From assembly GCA_023388195.1 (NCBI GenBank), contig JAEWGR010000006.1, positions 1-19,253 of the forward strand: a stretch of DNA of 19,253 nucleotides. Reading direction: 5' to 3'. Every line of letters begins with the position of its first letter. Within the stretch, counting starts at the first letter, position 1. Of the stretch, positions 7,332 through 14,674 are shown one piece after another. The stretch comes from Bacillota bacterium (lineage in GTDB: Bacteria > Bacillota > Negativicutes > Sporomusales > Sporomusaceae). The position numbers were made by a program, and so were the translations under genes. The notes beneath the pieces were generated by a model. It saw only the letters and a list, made by a program, of their open reading frames with translations, had not been told where the DNA came from and ran no database searches.

Positions 7332-8208
7332 TATTGCGTTTTATGCGCCAGGAGTACGGCGCTATGACAATGGCTTATATCAAAATAGCGCAAACTCTTT
7401 TGTTAACATAAGTATTACCGGCACCGAGTGCCAATGCCGCTGTGAACACTGCCAGGGACAGCTGCTTACCAGTATGCTGTCAGCTACCGAGCCGGAACGG
7501 TTGGTGAAACTGGCCGCTGATTTACGCAAGCGTGGCTGCCGCGGTGTGCTCATAAGCGGTGGGGCCTGCCGGGACGGCAGCGTGCCGTTACTGCGTTTTG
7601 CCGGAGCCCTAAAAGAAGTTGCCGGCATGGGTTTGGCGGTTGTAGTTCATCCTGGGCTGCTGACCGATGAACTGGCAACTGTATTGGCTCAGGCAGCGGT
7701 AACACGGGTAGCCCTTGATTTAATTGGGGATAGTGCTACCATTCGTGAGGTATATCACCTGACGCGTACTCCTGCAGACTATCAAAACAGCTTACGCTCA
7801 GCACGTCTGGCCGGTTTGAAGGCTTCACCGCATATTGTCATCGGTCTTCATTATGGTGAGATTCGCGGGGAATATGAAGCGCTAAGGATGGTTGCCGCCG
7901 AAGGGGCGGAAAGTTTGGTGTTAGTACTATTGAATCCCTTACGGAGTACCCCCATGCGGGATGTTGTTCCCCCGCCGGCCGCGTCGGTAGCCAGGCTTTT
8001 TAAAACCGCCAGGGAGTTATTGCCGAATATCCCGATTGCTTTAGGCTGTGCCCGCCCGCCAGGACTATATGCCCGGACAGTAGAAAGGCTGGCGGTAGAT
8101 GCCGGATTTAACGCAATTGCCTATCCGGCCCGTGAAACTGTAGATTATGTACAATCACTCGGATACGCCGTGTCCTATCAGGAGACCTGTTGTGGCATAC
8201 TGGCATAG
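7324..8208 (+). CDS. lipS2: radical-SAM lipoyl synthase component LipS2
   Basis: 294 residues, ATG overlapping the lipS1 stop by eight bases, with AAAGGA upstream. The radical-SAM cluster motif is C36xxxC40xxC43, with an extra Cys38 inside it (ECQCRCEHCQ). Candidate auxiliary ligands are C242 (ALGCARPPG) and C289-C290 near the C-terminus (ETCCGIL). LISGGACRDG corresponds to the SAM-binding GGE-like strand. Family knowledge: LipS2 works with LipS1 as a split lipoyl synthase, each adding one sulfur. The gene is the last of the tightly packed set and is followed by a strong terminator hairpin, so lipS2 probably closes the main transcription unit. Other radical-SAM assignments such as biotin synthase or HydE are less likely because of the fixed gene order ligase-LipT-LipS1-LipS2. 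Confidence 0.82.
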   Translation: MNNIAFYAPGVRRYDNGLYQNSANSFVNISITGTECQCRCEHCQGQLLTSMLSATEPERLVKLAADLRKRGCRGVLISGGACRDGSVPLLRFAGALKEVAGMGLAVVVHPGLLTDELATVLAQAAVTRVALDLIGDSATIREVYHLTRTPADYQNSLRSARLAGLKASPHIVIGLHYGEIRGEYEALRMVAAEGAESLVLVLLNPLRSTPMRDVVPPPAASVARLFKTARELLPNIPIALGCARPPGLYARTVERLAVDAGFNAIAYPARETVDYVQSLGYAVSYQETCCGILA

Positions 8209-8250
8209 GAAGAAGATACCTGCTGTAGATAGTAGGGGGCGGTTATTGGT

Positions 8251-8291
8251 AAAGAGTCCCGGCTTCAAATGGTGCAGCCGGGACTCTTTTT
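8251..8291 (+). terminator. strong intrinsic terminator after lipS2, adjacent to the next ribosome site
   Basis: A perfect 14-bp inverted repeat (8251-8264 with 8276-8289, arm aaagagtcccggct) with an 11-base loop is followed by a short T run to 8291. It ends one base before the AAAGGGGGA ribosome site of the DUF116 fusion gene. It should stop most transcripts coming from lipS2 and so uncouple the next gene, unless there is read-through or antitermination. Confidence 0.88.
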
Positions 8292-8306
8292 AAAGGGGGA
8301 GTAATC

Positions 8307-9929
8307 ATGAGACCAGTGCGCGTAATCGACACCGGACTCCAAACAGGCGCGCAAAATATGGCATTGGCTAAGGCCTTGTTAATGGCCTGCAGTGAACAAT
8401 TAATTCCTGATACGCTGCGTTTTTTTCAGTTTGCAGCCGACTGCGTACTGCTTGGGTATCACCAACTAACCGAACAGGAGGTCAGGCTAAGCTTCTGCCA
8501 GGAGCAGGGGATTGAGATTAATCGCAGGTTGTCAGGCGGCAATACTGTTTATTGCGATAAAGCCACCCTTGGCTGGGAGCTTGTGGTGTATCGTGAAGGC
8601 CTGGCTGCTGGGCAACAACTGGAAGCATTGGCGATGCAGCTTAGTGCGGCTGTCACCCGTGGTCTTACCTTGCTTGGCGTAAATGCCCAATATAAACATC
8701 CTGGCACCATAGAAGTGGCTGGACGTGAACTCGGTTGGGTTGGTGGCACCCGGCACGGGAACGCAGTTCATTATCAGGGTTATATTCGCGTTAAGGATGT
8801 TACTGCTGAGAGAATGCTGTATGCCTTGCGTATTCCTACAGAAAAGCTAAAAAACAAAGAGGTTGCTTTGTTCAGCCAGAAGTATACCAGTCTTAAAGGG
8901 GTGCTCAGCGAATCGCCCCCGCTGGCTAGCGTTAAGCAGGCGATCATTGCCGGTTTTTGCGAGGTTTTTAATGCGGCGGCAGCTCCGGGGAGACTGAAAG
9001 ACAGCGAAGAAAACTATTACCAGACGGCATATAATGAGACTTCTTCGCCGGCATGGGTTTCCGGTCAGGCCAAAGTCAGCAGTCCAGGGCAGTACCAACT
9101 GCGGGAAACCTCAAAGGAACAGGCTGCGGTTACAGTTTCTATAGTGTTAGCTGCCGATCAACAACAACTTGACGCTGTCTCCATAGCAGGAGATTTTTAT
9201 GCCTATCCCTTTGCATTAGTTCAGGAACTGGAAGCCAGCTTATGCGGCATTATGGCAAACCCGGCCTTAATAAGAAAAACAGTGAATGATTGTTTCTGCA
9301 AACACCAGGGCTATGTACCGGGATTTTTACCGGAGCATTTTAGTCAAACAATAATTAGGGCTGTCGATAAGCTGCGTTTTCTTGACTGGGGCGCCTATCC
9401 CGAAGAGTTAAACGAGATCACGGTCATCGGCAACTGTAGGCCGAAAGATATTTTCGCGCAACCGGTAATACCTTTGCTTATCCCTTACTGCGCCAAAGAC
9501 AGAGGCTGTAAGTTTCGTTATATAGAGGGCTGTGGACGGTGCGGAAAATGTGACATTAGCGACGCTTACAACCTGGCAGATCAATACGGCTTAGTGACGA
9601 TTACCATCCAAAATTACGAAATGCTGGCAGGAAAGCTGGAATTTTTAAAGCAGAATGGCTGTAAGTCTTTTATAGGAGCCTGCTGTCAATCTTTTTGGGT
9701 CAAGCATGCCAGGGATTTCGAGCGAATTGGCTTACCAGGTATACTCATTAATGTTGACAATAGTACCTGTTATGACCTTGGCAAAGAGCAGGAAGCTTAT
9801 CAGGGCAGCTTTGAAAATCAGACCAGGTTAAAAAATGACCTCATTTTACGAATTTTGGCGAGGCACCTAAATGATAGTGGTGAAGCATTATCTGGTATTG
9901 CTCAGAATAACGGTTATATCCCGGCATAA
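8307..9929 (+). CDS. LplA-like protein fused to a DUF116-like Cys-rich domain; catalytic lysine position is Glu
   Basis: 540 residues behind AAAGGGGGA. Residues 1-about 360 are a full-length paralogue of the upstream ligase, including the accessory domain (SIAGDFYAYPF, about 292-302). The substrate loop reads INRRLSGGNTVY (third Gly replaced by Asn). The lysine loop reads GRELGWVGG, so Glu141 stands where the upstream ligase has Lys146. Ligase activity is therefore doubtful; binding or transfer of lipoyl or octanoyl groups without activation is possible. Residues about 372-520 carry a DUF116-like domain with C395, C401, C409xxC412xxC415, C452, C459-C460 and C488, probably holding an Fe-S cluster. 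The gene lies between two terminators and may be a separate or attenuated unit. The pairing suggests a regulator, sensor or accessory factor for lipoyl-carrier maturation. Family call for the ligase part is strong, for DUF116 moderate. Confidence 0.8.
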   Translation: MRPVRVIDTGLQTGAQNMALAKALLMACSEQLIPDTLRFFQFAADCVLLGYHQLTEQEVRLSFCQEQGIEINRRLSGGNTVYCDKATLGWELVVYREGLAAGQQLEALAMQLSAAVTRGLTLLGVNAQYKHPGTIEVAGRELGWVGGTRHGNAVHYQGYIRVKDVTAERMLYALRIPTEKLKNKEVALFSQKYTSLKGVLSESPPLASVKQAIIAGFCEVFNAAAAPGRLKDSEENYYQTAYNETSSPAWVSGQAKVSSPGQYQLRETSKEQAAVTVSIVLAADQQQLDAVSIAGDFYAYPFALVQELEASLCGIMANPALIRKTVNDCFCKHQGYVPGFLPEHFSQTIIRAVDKLRFLDWGAYPEELNEITVIGNCRPKDIFAQPVIPLLIPYCAKDRGCKFRYIEGCGRCGKCDISDAYNLADQYGLVTITIQNYEMLAGKLEFLKQNGCKSFIGACCQSFWVKHARDFERIGLPGILINVDNSTCYDLGKEQEAYQGSFENQTRLKNDLILRILARHLNDSGEALSGIAQNNGYIPA

Positions 9930-9945
9930 TGCCGGGAATTTTTTT
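9919..9945 (+). terminator. intrinsic terminator overlapping the stop codon of the DUF116 fusion gene
   Basis: Arms tcccggc (9919-9925) and gccggga (9931-9937), extendable by a further two pairs, surround the TAA stop and are followed by seven T residues (9939-9945). It ends the lipoylation island. Confidence 0.88.
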
Positions 9946-9987
9946 GTAGCACAGGTGATCGGCAGGGCTACATTTATGGATAATTAT

Positions 9988-10015
9988 GGAACAAAATGCA
10001 ACAAACCCATGTTCC
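9988..10015. promoter_or_regulatory. possible upstream activator site (inverted repeat)
   Basis: An inverted repeat ggaaca (9988-9993) and tgttcc (10010-10015), spaced by 16 bases, lies about 70-95 bases upstream of the sigma-54 promoter. That is a suitable distance for an enhancer-binding protein site. A direct repeat aaggcaac also occurs downstream of it. The activator encoded at 11443-13359 is the obvious candidate to bind. The assignment rests only on position and symmetry. Confidence 0.35.
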
Positions 10016-10084
10016 GAATTTTAAAAATTATATAAAAATTAAGGCAACCATAGGCATTTTCTGACTCAAGGCAACGTCTGATAC

Positions 10085-10100
10085 TGGCACGTTTTTTGCA
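10085..10100 (+). promoter_or_regulatory. sigma-54 (-24/-12) promoter of the butanediol-type dehydrogenase gene
   Basis: The sequence tggcacgttttttgca matches the sigma-54 consensus TGGCACG-N4-TTGCA at every defined position, with GG and GC correctly spaced. It lies about 50 bases upstream of the ATG at 10152. A short hairpin (aggat/atcct, 10117-10131) and the AAGGGGGAG ribosome site lie between promoter and start. Sigma-54 promoters need an enhancer-binding activator, and one is encoded just downstream on the other strand. Confidence 0.88.
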
Positions 10101-10151
10101 AAAGTAGAAAACTGTGAGGATATGGAATCCTTTATATAAGGGGGAGTTTGC

Positions 10152-11207
10152 ATGAAAGCAGCGGTATGGTATGGTAAAAAAGACGTGCGGGTTATGGATG
10201 TTCCTGAGCCGCCCAGCCCGCAGGCAGGCTGGGTTAAGGTAAAGGTACAGTGGTGTGGTATTTGTGGTTCAGACCTGCATGAATACCTGGCCGGTCCAAT
10301 TTTTATTCCTGTAGATAAGCCACATGCCCTAACCGGCAGTACGGCCCCAGTTATTCTCGGTCATGAGTTTTCCGGCGATGTAGTAGAGGTTGGACCTGGG
10401 GTAACAAACGTAGCAATTGGTGACCGGGTTGCGCCTGACGCCTGCCAGGTGTGCTGGGAATGCCCGCGCTGCCGGGAACATCGCTACAGTTTGTGTGAGA
10501 AGCTGGCCTTCACCGGGTTAATGACTGACGGGGCTTTTGCCGAGTATGTAAATGTACCGGCCTACACAATATACAAGATTCCCGATGACATGTCCTATGA
10601 GGTTGCTGCCCTCATTGAACCGTTGGCAGTAGGGATGCATGCCGTACGGCGTGCGCCCCTGGTTCAGGGGGATACGGCAGTAATTATGGGGGCGGGGACA
10701 ATCGGTCTTGCTACCCTCATGTGCGCGAGGGCGGCAGGGGCCAGCAAGGTATATACGGTTGAGGTCGCCAAGGCAAGGAAGGAATACGCCTTACAGGCCG
10801 GTGCCACAGCTGTTTTAGACCCTACTGAGGTCGATGTGATTGCTAAAGTGAAAGAACTTACCAACGGAGGCGCAGATGTTGTATTTGAGTGTGTAGGCAG
10901 CGATAAAACGGCCCCTATTGCCATAGAACTGGCCCGTTCAGCAGGTAAGGTGGTTATAGTCGGTATCTTTGAAAAGGCCTCGGCGCTGAATTTCAACGCT
11001 TTGTCTTTTACCGAAAAAGAAGTTGTGGGTTCTTTGGCATATTACGGTGAGTTTGCGCCGGCAATTCAACTGGTGTCTGATGGCCGGATTAACGTGGAAC
11101 CGTTGATTACCGGTAAGATAAGCCTTGACGACATTGTCGAGAAGGGTTTTGAGGAGTTAGTAAATCGTAAAGAACAAAATATCAAGGTTATAGTAAAACC
11201 GTTTTAA
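10152..11207 (+). CDS. zinc-dependent alcohol dehydrogenase, (R,R)-2,3-butanediol dehydrogenase type
   Basis: 351 residues, medium-chain dehydrogenase/reductase family. Catalytic zinc ligands are C38 (CGICGSDLHEY) and H71-E72 (GHEFSG), with Glu in IEPLAVGMHAV near residue 156. The structural zinc site is C101, C104, C107, C115, with an extra Cys98 just before it. The NAD-binding loop is IMGAGTIG (about 178-185), followed by an acidic end (TVEV) that favours NAD over NADP. CGICGSDLHEY and the GHEFSG environment are characteristic of the butanediol dehydrogenase group, which interconverts acetoin or diacetyl and 2,3-butanediol, but sorbitol- or threonine-type substrates cannot be excluded. The gene has a sigma-54 promoter and is probably switched on by the neighbouring PocR-type activator. 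It seems to be a single-gene unit, because terminator structures follow immediately. Confidence 0.88.
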   Translation: MKAAVWYGKKDVRVMDVPEPPSPQAGWVKVKVQWCGICGSDLHEYLAGPIFIPVDKPHALTGSTAPVILGHEFSGDVVEVGPGVTNVAIGDRVAPDACQVCWECPRCREHRYSLCEKLAFTGLMTDGAFAEYVNVPAYTIYKIPDDMSYEVAALIEPLAVGMHAVRRAPLVQGDTAVIMGAGTIGLATLMCARAAGASKVYTVEVAKARKEYALQAGATAVLDPTEVDVIAKVKELTNGGADVVFECVGSDKTAPIAIELARSAGKVVIVGIFEKASALNFNALSFTEKEVVGSLAYYGEFAPAIQLVSDGRINVEPLITGKISLDDIVEKGFEELVNRKEQNIKVIVKPF

Positions 11208-11213
11208 GATAAG

Positions 11214-11286
11214 AAAAGACCCGGTTGTGCCAAGTCCCGCAGGACGCCGGCAGAAGCCGTCTGGGCACTTTAGAGTATAGTCTTTT
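11214..11286. terminator. multi-hairpin element after the dehydrogenase gene, probable terminator
   Basis: Outer arms aaaagac (11214-11220) and gtctttt (11280-11286) enclose gtgcc/ggcac (11226-11230 with 11273-11277). Inside that stem are two small hairpins, gtcc-cgca-ggac and cggc-agaa-gccg, so the RNA can form a three-way junction. The + strand transcript ends in a run of T, so termination of the dehydrogenase message is the simplest role. The compact branched shape is unusual for a plain terminator and could be read from either strand. Confidence 0.5.
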
Positions 11287-11323
11287 TTATGCCTATAGAA
11301 TTCATTATAAAATCTGGTAGACT

Positions 11324-11375
11324 AAAATAAGGCCAAGGATGTAAGTTGACAGCAACCTTCATCCTTGGCCTATTT
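11324..11375. terminator. bidirectional terminator between convergent genes
   Basis: Arms 11324-11341 and 11360-11375 pair almost perfectly around ggccaaggatg/catccttggcc, with A-rich and T-rich ends on both strands. A small inner hairpin (gttg-acag-caac) sits in the loop. The element lies between the + dehydrogenase gene and the - activator gene and can stop transcription from both sides. Confidence 0.85.
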
Positions 11376-11442
11376 GTTCTGCATTAAATTCAGGTGCACC
11401 CAAGTTCACTTCAGCCTGAAACTTAGGAGGCGGCGGTTTTTT

Positions 11443-13359
11443 TCAGTCAGATAAATTATATTGGCGCATTTTTCGATACAGAGTACTGCGGGCAATCCCC
11501 ATTTGTTTAGCGGCATGACTGATATTGCCGCTGGCATTGAGCAAGAAATCGACGATCTGCTGGCGCTCTTTTTCATTTAGGTTTTGCTTAATCATTTCCC
11601 TTGCGCAGACAGCATCATTTCTTGCCGGTGAAGTTAGATAAGAGACCGGTAAGCCTGCAGGAGCCGCAATATGTTCAGGTAGATGCTCGGGCTTAATTGT
11701 ATCCTCTTCAGCGATACTAATAACTCTTTCCACAATATTCTGTAATTCGCGGATGTTTCCTGGCCACTGATATTGTTGCAGCAGCGTAATTACCGCAGGA
11801 TCAATTTTTCTTATAATTTTGCCCCATTCGCGGCCCATCGTATTGAGCATGTATCTGAAGATTACCGGGATATCTTCCTGCCGTTCACGCAGCGGCGGAA
11901 TCTTCAGGGAGATAACATTTAACCGGTAATACAGGTCTTGACGAAAGTTGCCTTTAGCAACTTCGTGGGCCAGGTTTTTGTTGGTGGCACAGATAATTCT
12001 TAAATCAACGGGAATGACCTTATTGTCACCCATACGTGTAATCTTTCGCTCCTGGATTACCCTCAGTAAAGCTACCTGCAGTTCGAGCGGCGTGTCGCCA
12101 ATTTCATCCAGAAAAATTGTTCCTCCGGATGCAAACTCGAATTTGCCGGGTCTACCCCCGCGGCGGGCCCCGGTAAAAGCCCCTTCTGTGTAACCAAACA
12201 GCTCGCTTATCATCAGCTCTCTGGGGATTGCGCCGCAGTTGACTGCGACAAAAGGTCCTTTGCGTCGTGAACTCTGATTGTGGATTGCTTGCGCAAAAAC
12301 CTCTTTTCCAGTGCCGCTTTCTCCCTCGATGAGTACATTGGATACCCCGGCAGCAGCCTGCGTGGCCAGTTGAACCGTTTTTTGTATCGCCGGGCACTGG
12401 CCGATAATATTGCCAAACCGGAAGGTCGCCTGGGCGCCACTTAGGCGGTTAACCAGATTATGAACTATTTTCATGGGGCGAAGGATAATAACGCCACCTG
12501 ATAGCTCACCTTCATCATCGACGATAGGTCTGCCGGAGGACAGACAGTGTAACCGGCCTAAGCTGCCATCGATAAAAATCTCAAAATCAGTATAGGCGAT
12601 CTGTTGTTTATAAATATTCTCGATAAACGGAGTCTCGCTGCCAGTAAGTTCTTTAACCGATTTATTTACAAGCTCACAGCCAGGTCTGTCAAAGATCTCT
12701 TCGGCAATCACATTAACTTGCTTGACTATGCCATTATTATCAATTATTAAAACTCCATCGGACATGGTGTTAAATATATTCTCAAGCCGGTTATAGGACA
12801 AAACTATTTCGCGGTTATTCTCTTTCAGCTTCAAGGTTTGGTAGGCGTTTTTTGATAATGTGTTAGCGATCAAAAATAGGACTTTGGCAGCAGCATGGAC
12901 TTTTTCCGTGGCCACTACCGGGATTTCTTTTATGGCGGCTATGTATTTGTTTACATCAATGTCCAATTCGCAGGCTGCTTTATGACAGGCCGCCTCAGTT
13001 GGCGCCTCGGTTAAAACCTGTCCGCCAAATATTGTGCCAAGCACCTGGCCGTTAAGGATGATAGGCGCAGCAAAATCAATTAAGCCCGCATGGCATTGGT
13101 AAACTGCCGGCCTGGCAGTTTGCAGCGCCATATTTGCTCCACGCATGTCGTCGGCCAAGCAACGTTTTAGTCCCAGTGGGCTGCTGCGGATAATTTCTTG
13201 GCAAAACATGGAAAAACAGCTGGGACGAGTTAGCGCTTGTCCTTGATTATCCTCAATCAAACTGGCCACACCCACGCTTAAGGCGAAATTGTCCTGAAAT
13301 TCCTGTAAGAAAGAGGAATCAATCAGGTTTTCTAATTTTACGTTACTTATTTTTATCAT
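11443..13359 (-). CDS. sigma-54-dependent activator: PocR sensor, PAS, AAA+, Fis-type HTH
   Basis: The chosen start (ATG at 13359) has AGGAGG five bases upstream and gives 638 residues; the frame opens 19 codons earlier at 13416 without such a site. Residues about 5-170 form a PocR-type ligand domain, with C48, C53, C67 and C89 in contexts FCQEIIRSSP and YQCHAGL. A PAS domain follows (about 190-295). The AAA+ domain has Walker A GESGTGKE (346-353), the sigma-54 contact loop GAFTGA (393-398) and a GTIFLDEIG Walker B. The C-terminus is a Fis-type helix-turn-helix (NISHAAKQMGIARSTLYRKM). The organisation resembles AcoR- and DhaR-type activators of acetoin, butanediol or glycerol genes. With a consensus sigma-54 promoter in front of the converging dehydrogenase gene, that gene is the likely target. 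The ligand is unknown; small diols or acetoin are a guess from context. Confidence 0.9.
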   Translation of the reverse strand: MIKISNVKLENLIDSSFLQEFQDNFALSVGVASLIEDNQGQALTRPSCFSMFCQEIIRSSPLGLKRCLADDMRGANMALQTARPAVYQCHAGLIDFAAPIILNGQVLGTIFGGQVLTEAPTEAACHKAACELDIDVNKYIAAIKEIPVVATEKVHAAAKVLFLIANTLSKNAYQTLKLKENNREIVLSYNRLENIFNTMSDGVLIIDNNGIVKQVNVIAEEIFDRPGCELVNKSVKELTGSETPFIENIYKQQIAYTDFEIFIDGSLGRLHCLSSGRPIVDDEGELSGGVIILRPMKIVHNLVNRLSGAQATFRFGNIIGQCPAIQKTVQLATQAAAGVSNVLIEGESGTGKEVFAQAIHNQSSRRKGPFVAVNCGAIPRELMISELFGYTEGAFTGARRGGRPGKFEFASGGTIFLDEIGDTPLELQVALLRVIQERKITRMGDNKVIPVDLRIICATNKNLAHEVAKGNFRQDLYYRLNVISLKIPPLRERQEDIPVIFRYMLNTMGREWGKIIRKIDPAVITLLQQYQWPGNIRELQNIVERVISIAEEDTIKPEHLPEHIAAPAGLPVSYLTSPARNDAVCAREMIKQNLNEKERQQIVDFLLNASGNISHAAKQMGIARSTLYRKMRQYNLSD

Positions 13360-13517
13360 CAGTGCCTCCTCATTAATCATGATGCCCAGAGTGACAGAGA
13401 TGGTAATCATTCCCACTAAGTATATTGTAACGTAGAATTGGATTTTTGTCTTGCAAAAAACGTGGATAGATACTCTCTTTTATGAAGCAAAGCTGTGATT
13501 ATTTACACTTACAAGCA

Positions 13518-13544
13518 GGGCCGGTCTAATTAGCAGACCGGCCC
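13518..13544 (-). terminator. perfect hairpin after the hydroxyacid dehydrogenase gene
   Basis: A 10-bp perfect stem, gggccggtct (13518-13527) with agaccggccc (13535-13544), and a 7-base loop lie 12 bases beyond the stop of the - strand dehydrogenase gene. No real T run follows on either strand, so it is either a weak terminator or a 3'-end stabilising hairpin. Confidence 0.55.
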
Positions 13545-13555
13545 GGATGTTTCCG

Positions 13556-14509
13556 TTAACTTACGACATTTATGGGTTTTCCCTGGATGAAGGCTTCAAT
13601 ATTGTCGCCTATCAAATTAATCAGACGCTGTCTGGCTTCAAAGGGTTTCCAGCCAATATGAGGGGTGAGAATGACATTGTTCATTGTAAATAAGGGGTTA
13701 TCCAACGCCGGGGGTTCCGGGTCCTGCACATCCAGGGCGGCACCGGCAATTGTTCCTGCCTGTAAGGCGGCAATCAAATCACTTTCTTTAACCAAGGCAC
13801 CACGCGAGGTGTTGATAATAAACGCCGTTGGTTTTACCAGGCTTAAGGTTTCTTTATTGATGAGGTGCTTAGTATCAGGAGTAAGCGGGCAATGCAGGGA
13901 AATAAAATCGCTTTGGCTAAGCAGCTCTGGCAAGGCAACAGACTTTATTTTTGGATCGTCCCAGGTTTTTGGCGTTCTGTTATAGACAAGGATATTCATG
14001 CCGAGGGCCAGGGCAACTTTCATCACCTGACGGCCAATGCTGCCGGCGCCAATAATGCCGAGGGTTTTATTTTGAATCTCCATATGCGGTACCAGCAGGT
14101 GTTTGGTGAAATTACCGTAATTGTTCTGTTTAAGCATAATCTGCTGTTGGGTTAACGAGGCACTGAGGCTGAGGATGAAAGTAATGGCCAGTTGGGCAAC
14201 TGCCTCCGTACTGTAGCCGGGAATATTGCAAACGGTAATATTCTTTTCTCTGGCAGCAGCTATATCAATATTGTTGTAACCGGTACCTGCTTCACAGATG
14301 AGGCGGACAGACGGCGGGAACTGAGCAATCAAATCTTTGCCGACAGGTAACTCTTTGGTAATGACAATGTTTTGATCTTTAACCCTGTCTAAAATTTCTT
14401 GGTCATTGCTGGCAGCATATTTTGTTACAGTAGATTGTTGTGTTAGCCGGGAAAAGTCCAGTTTGTTGTCAAAGTCCAGTTTGGCCAAGTTAAGAAATAC
14501 TGTTTTCAT
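13556..14509 (-). CDS. D-isomer-specific 2-hydroxyacid dehydrogenase
   Basis: The ATG at 14509 has GGGGGG upstream and gives 317 residues (MKTVFLNLAKLDFD start); a longer frame to 14605 would run through the promoter and is rejected. The fold is the D-2-hydroxyacid dehydrogenase type: N-terminal catalytic half, NAD motif LGIIGAGSIGRQV near the middle, NTSRGALV with the substrate-binding Arg, a DPEP segment with the expected catalytic Glu, and LTPHIGW with the catalytic His. It should reduce a 2-oxoacid to a D-2-hydroxyacid with NADH or act in reverse; glycerate/hydroxypyruvate-type substrates are common for this subgroup but substrate is not readable here. It is a single-gene unit with its own sigma-70 promoter. 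A link to the FAD oxidase of the lipoylation island is conceivable but not supported by position. Confidence 0.9.
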   Translation of the reverse strand: MKTVFLNLAKLDFDNKLDFSRLTQQSTVTKYAASNDQEILDRVKDQNIVITKELPVGKDLIAQFPPSVRLICEAGTGYNNIDIAAAREKNITVCNIPGYSTEAVAQLAITFILSLSASLTQQQIMLKQNNYGNFTKHLLVPHMEIQNKTLGIIGAGSIGRQVMKVALALGMNILVYNRTPKTWDDPKIKSVALPELLSQSDFISLHCPLTPDTKHLINKETLSLVKPTAFIINTSRGALVKESDLIAALQAGTIAGAALDVQDPEPPALDNPLFTMNNVILTPHIGWKPFEARQRLINLIGDNIEAFIQGKPINVVS

Positions 14510-14546
14510 AGTTACCCCCCTGTTATTAAGAACATTTACAAATTTA

Positions 14547-14575
14547 AGTATATTATTGCCTCTGGAGCCTGTCAA
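14547..14575 (-). promoter_or_regulatory. sigma-70 promoter of the hydroxyacid dehydrogenase gene
   Basis: On the - strand, TTGACA (14575-14570) and TATACT (14552-14547) are separated by 17 bases. The -10 box lies 37 bases before the ATG at 14509. A perfect -35 and a five-of-six -10 at optimal spacing support a strong housekeeping promoter. Confidence 0.85.
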
Positions 14576-14674
14576 CTTTTTGGTAGCTTTAGGGAATAGG
14601 CTCATGGTAATATATTTTTGGTAAGAACGAGGTACACTTTATAGTAGGTTTAGAAACTAAAGGAGAAGTGATTT

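Noticed and set aside
6195..8208. The two radical-SAM genes as biotin synthase or canonical LipA
   Set aside because: No biotin genes nearby; neither protein has the LipA N-terminal auxiliary motif or C-terminal RSSY-type end; the fixed order with ligase and LipT fits LipS1/LipS2.
11214..11286. Cobalamin or cyclic-di-GMP riboswitch
   Set aside because: Short similarities (gtcccgca) exist but the diagnostic boxes are missing and the element lies after a gene, not before one.
14510..14605. N-terminal extension of the hydroxyacid dehydrogenase to 14605
   Set aside because: The extension would be encoded by the promoter region and the ATG at 14509 has a strong ribosome site and matches the family start.
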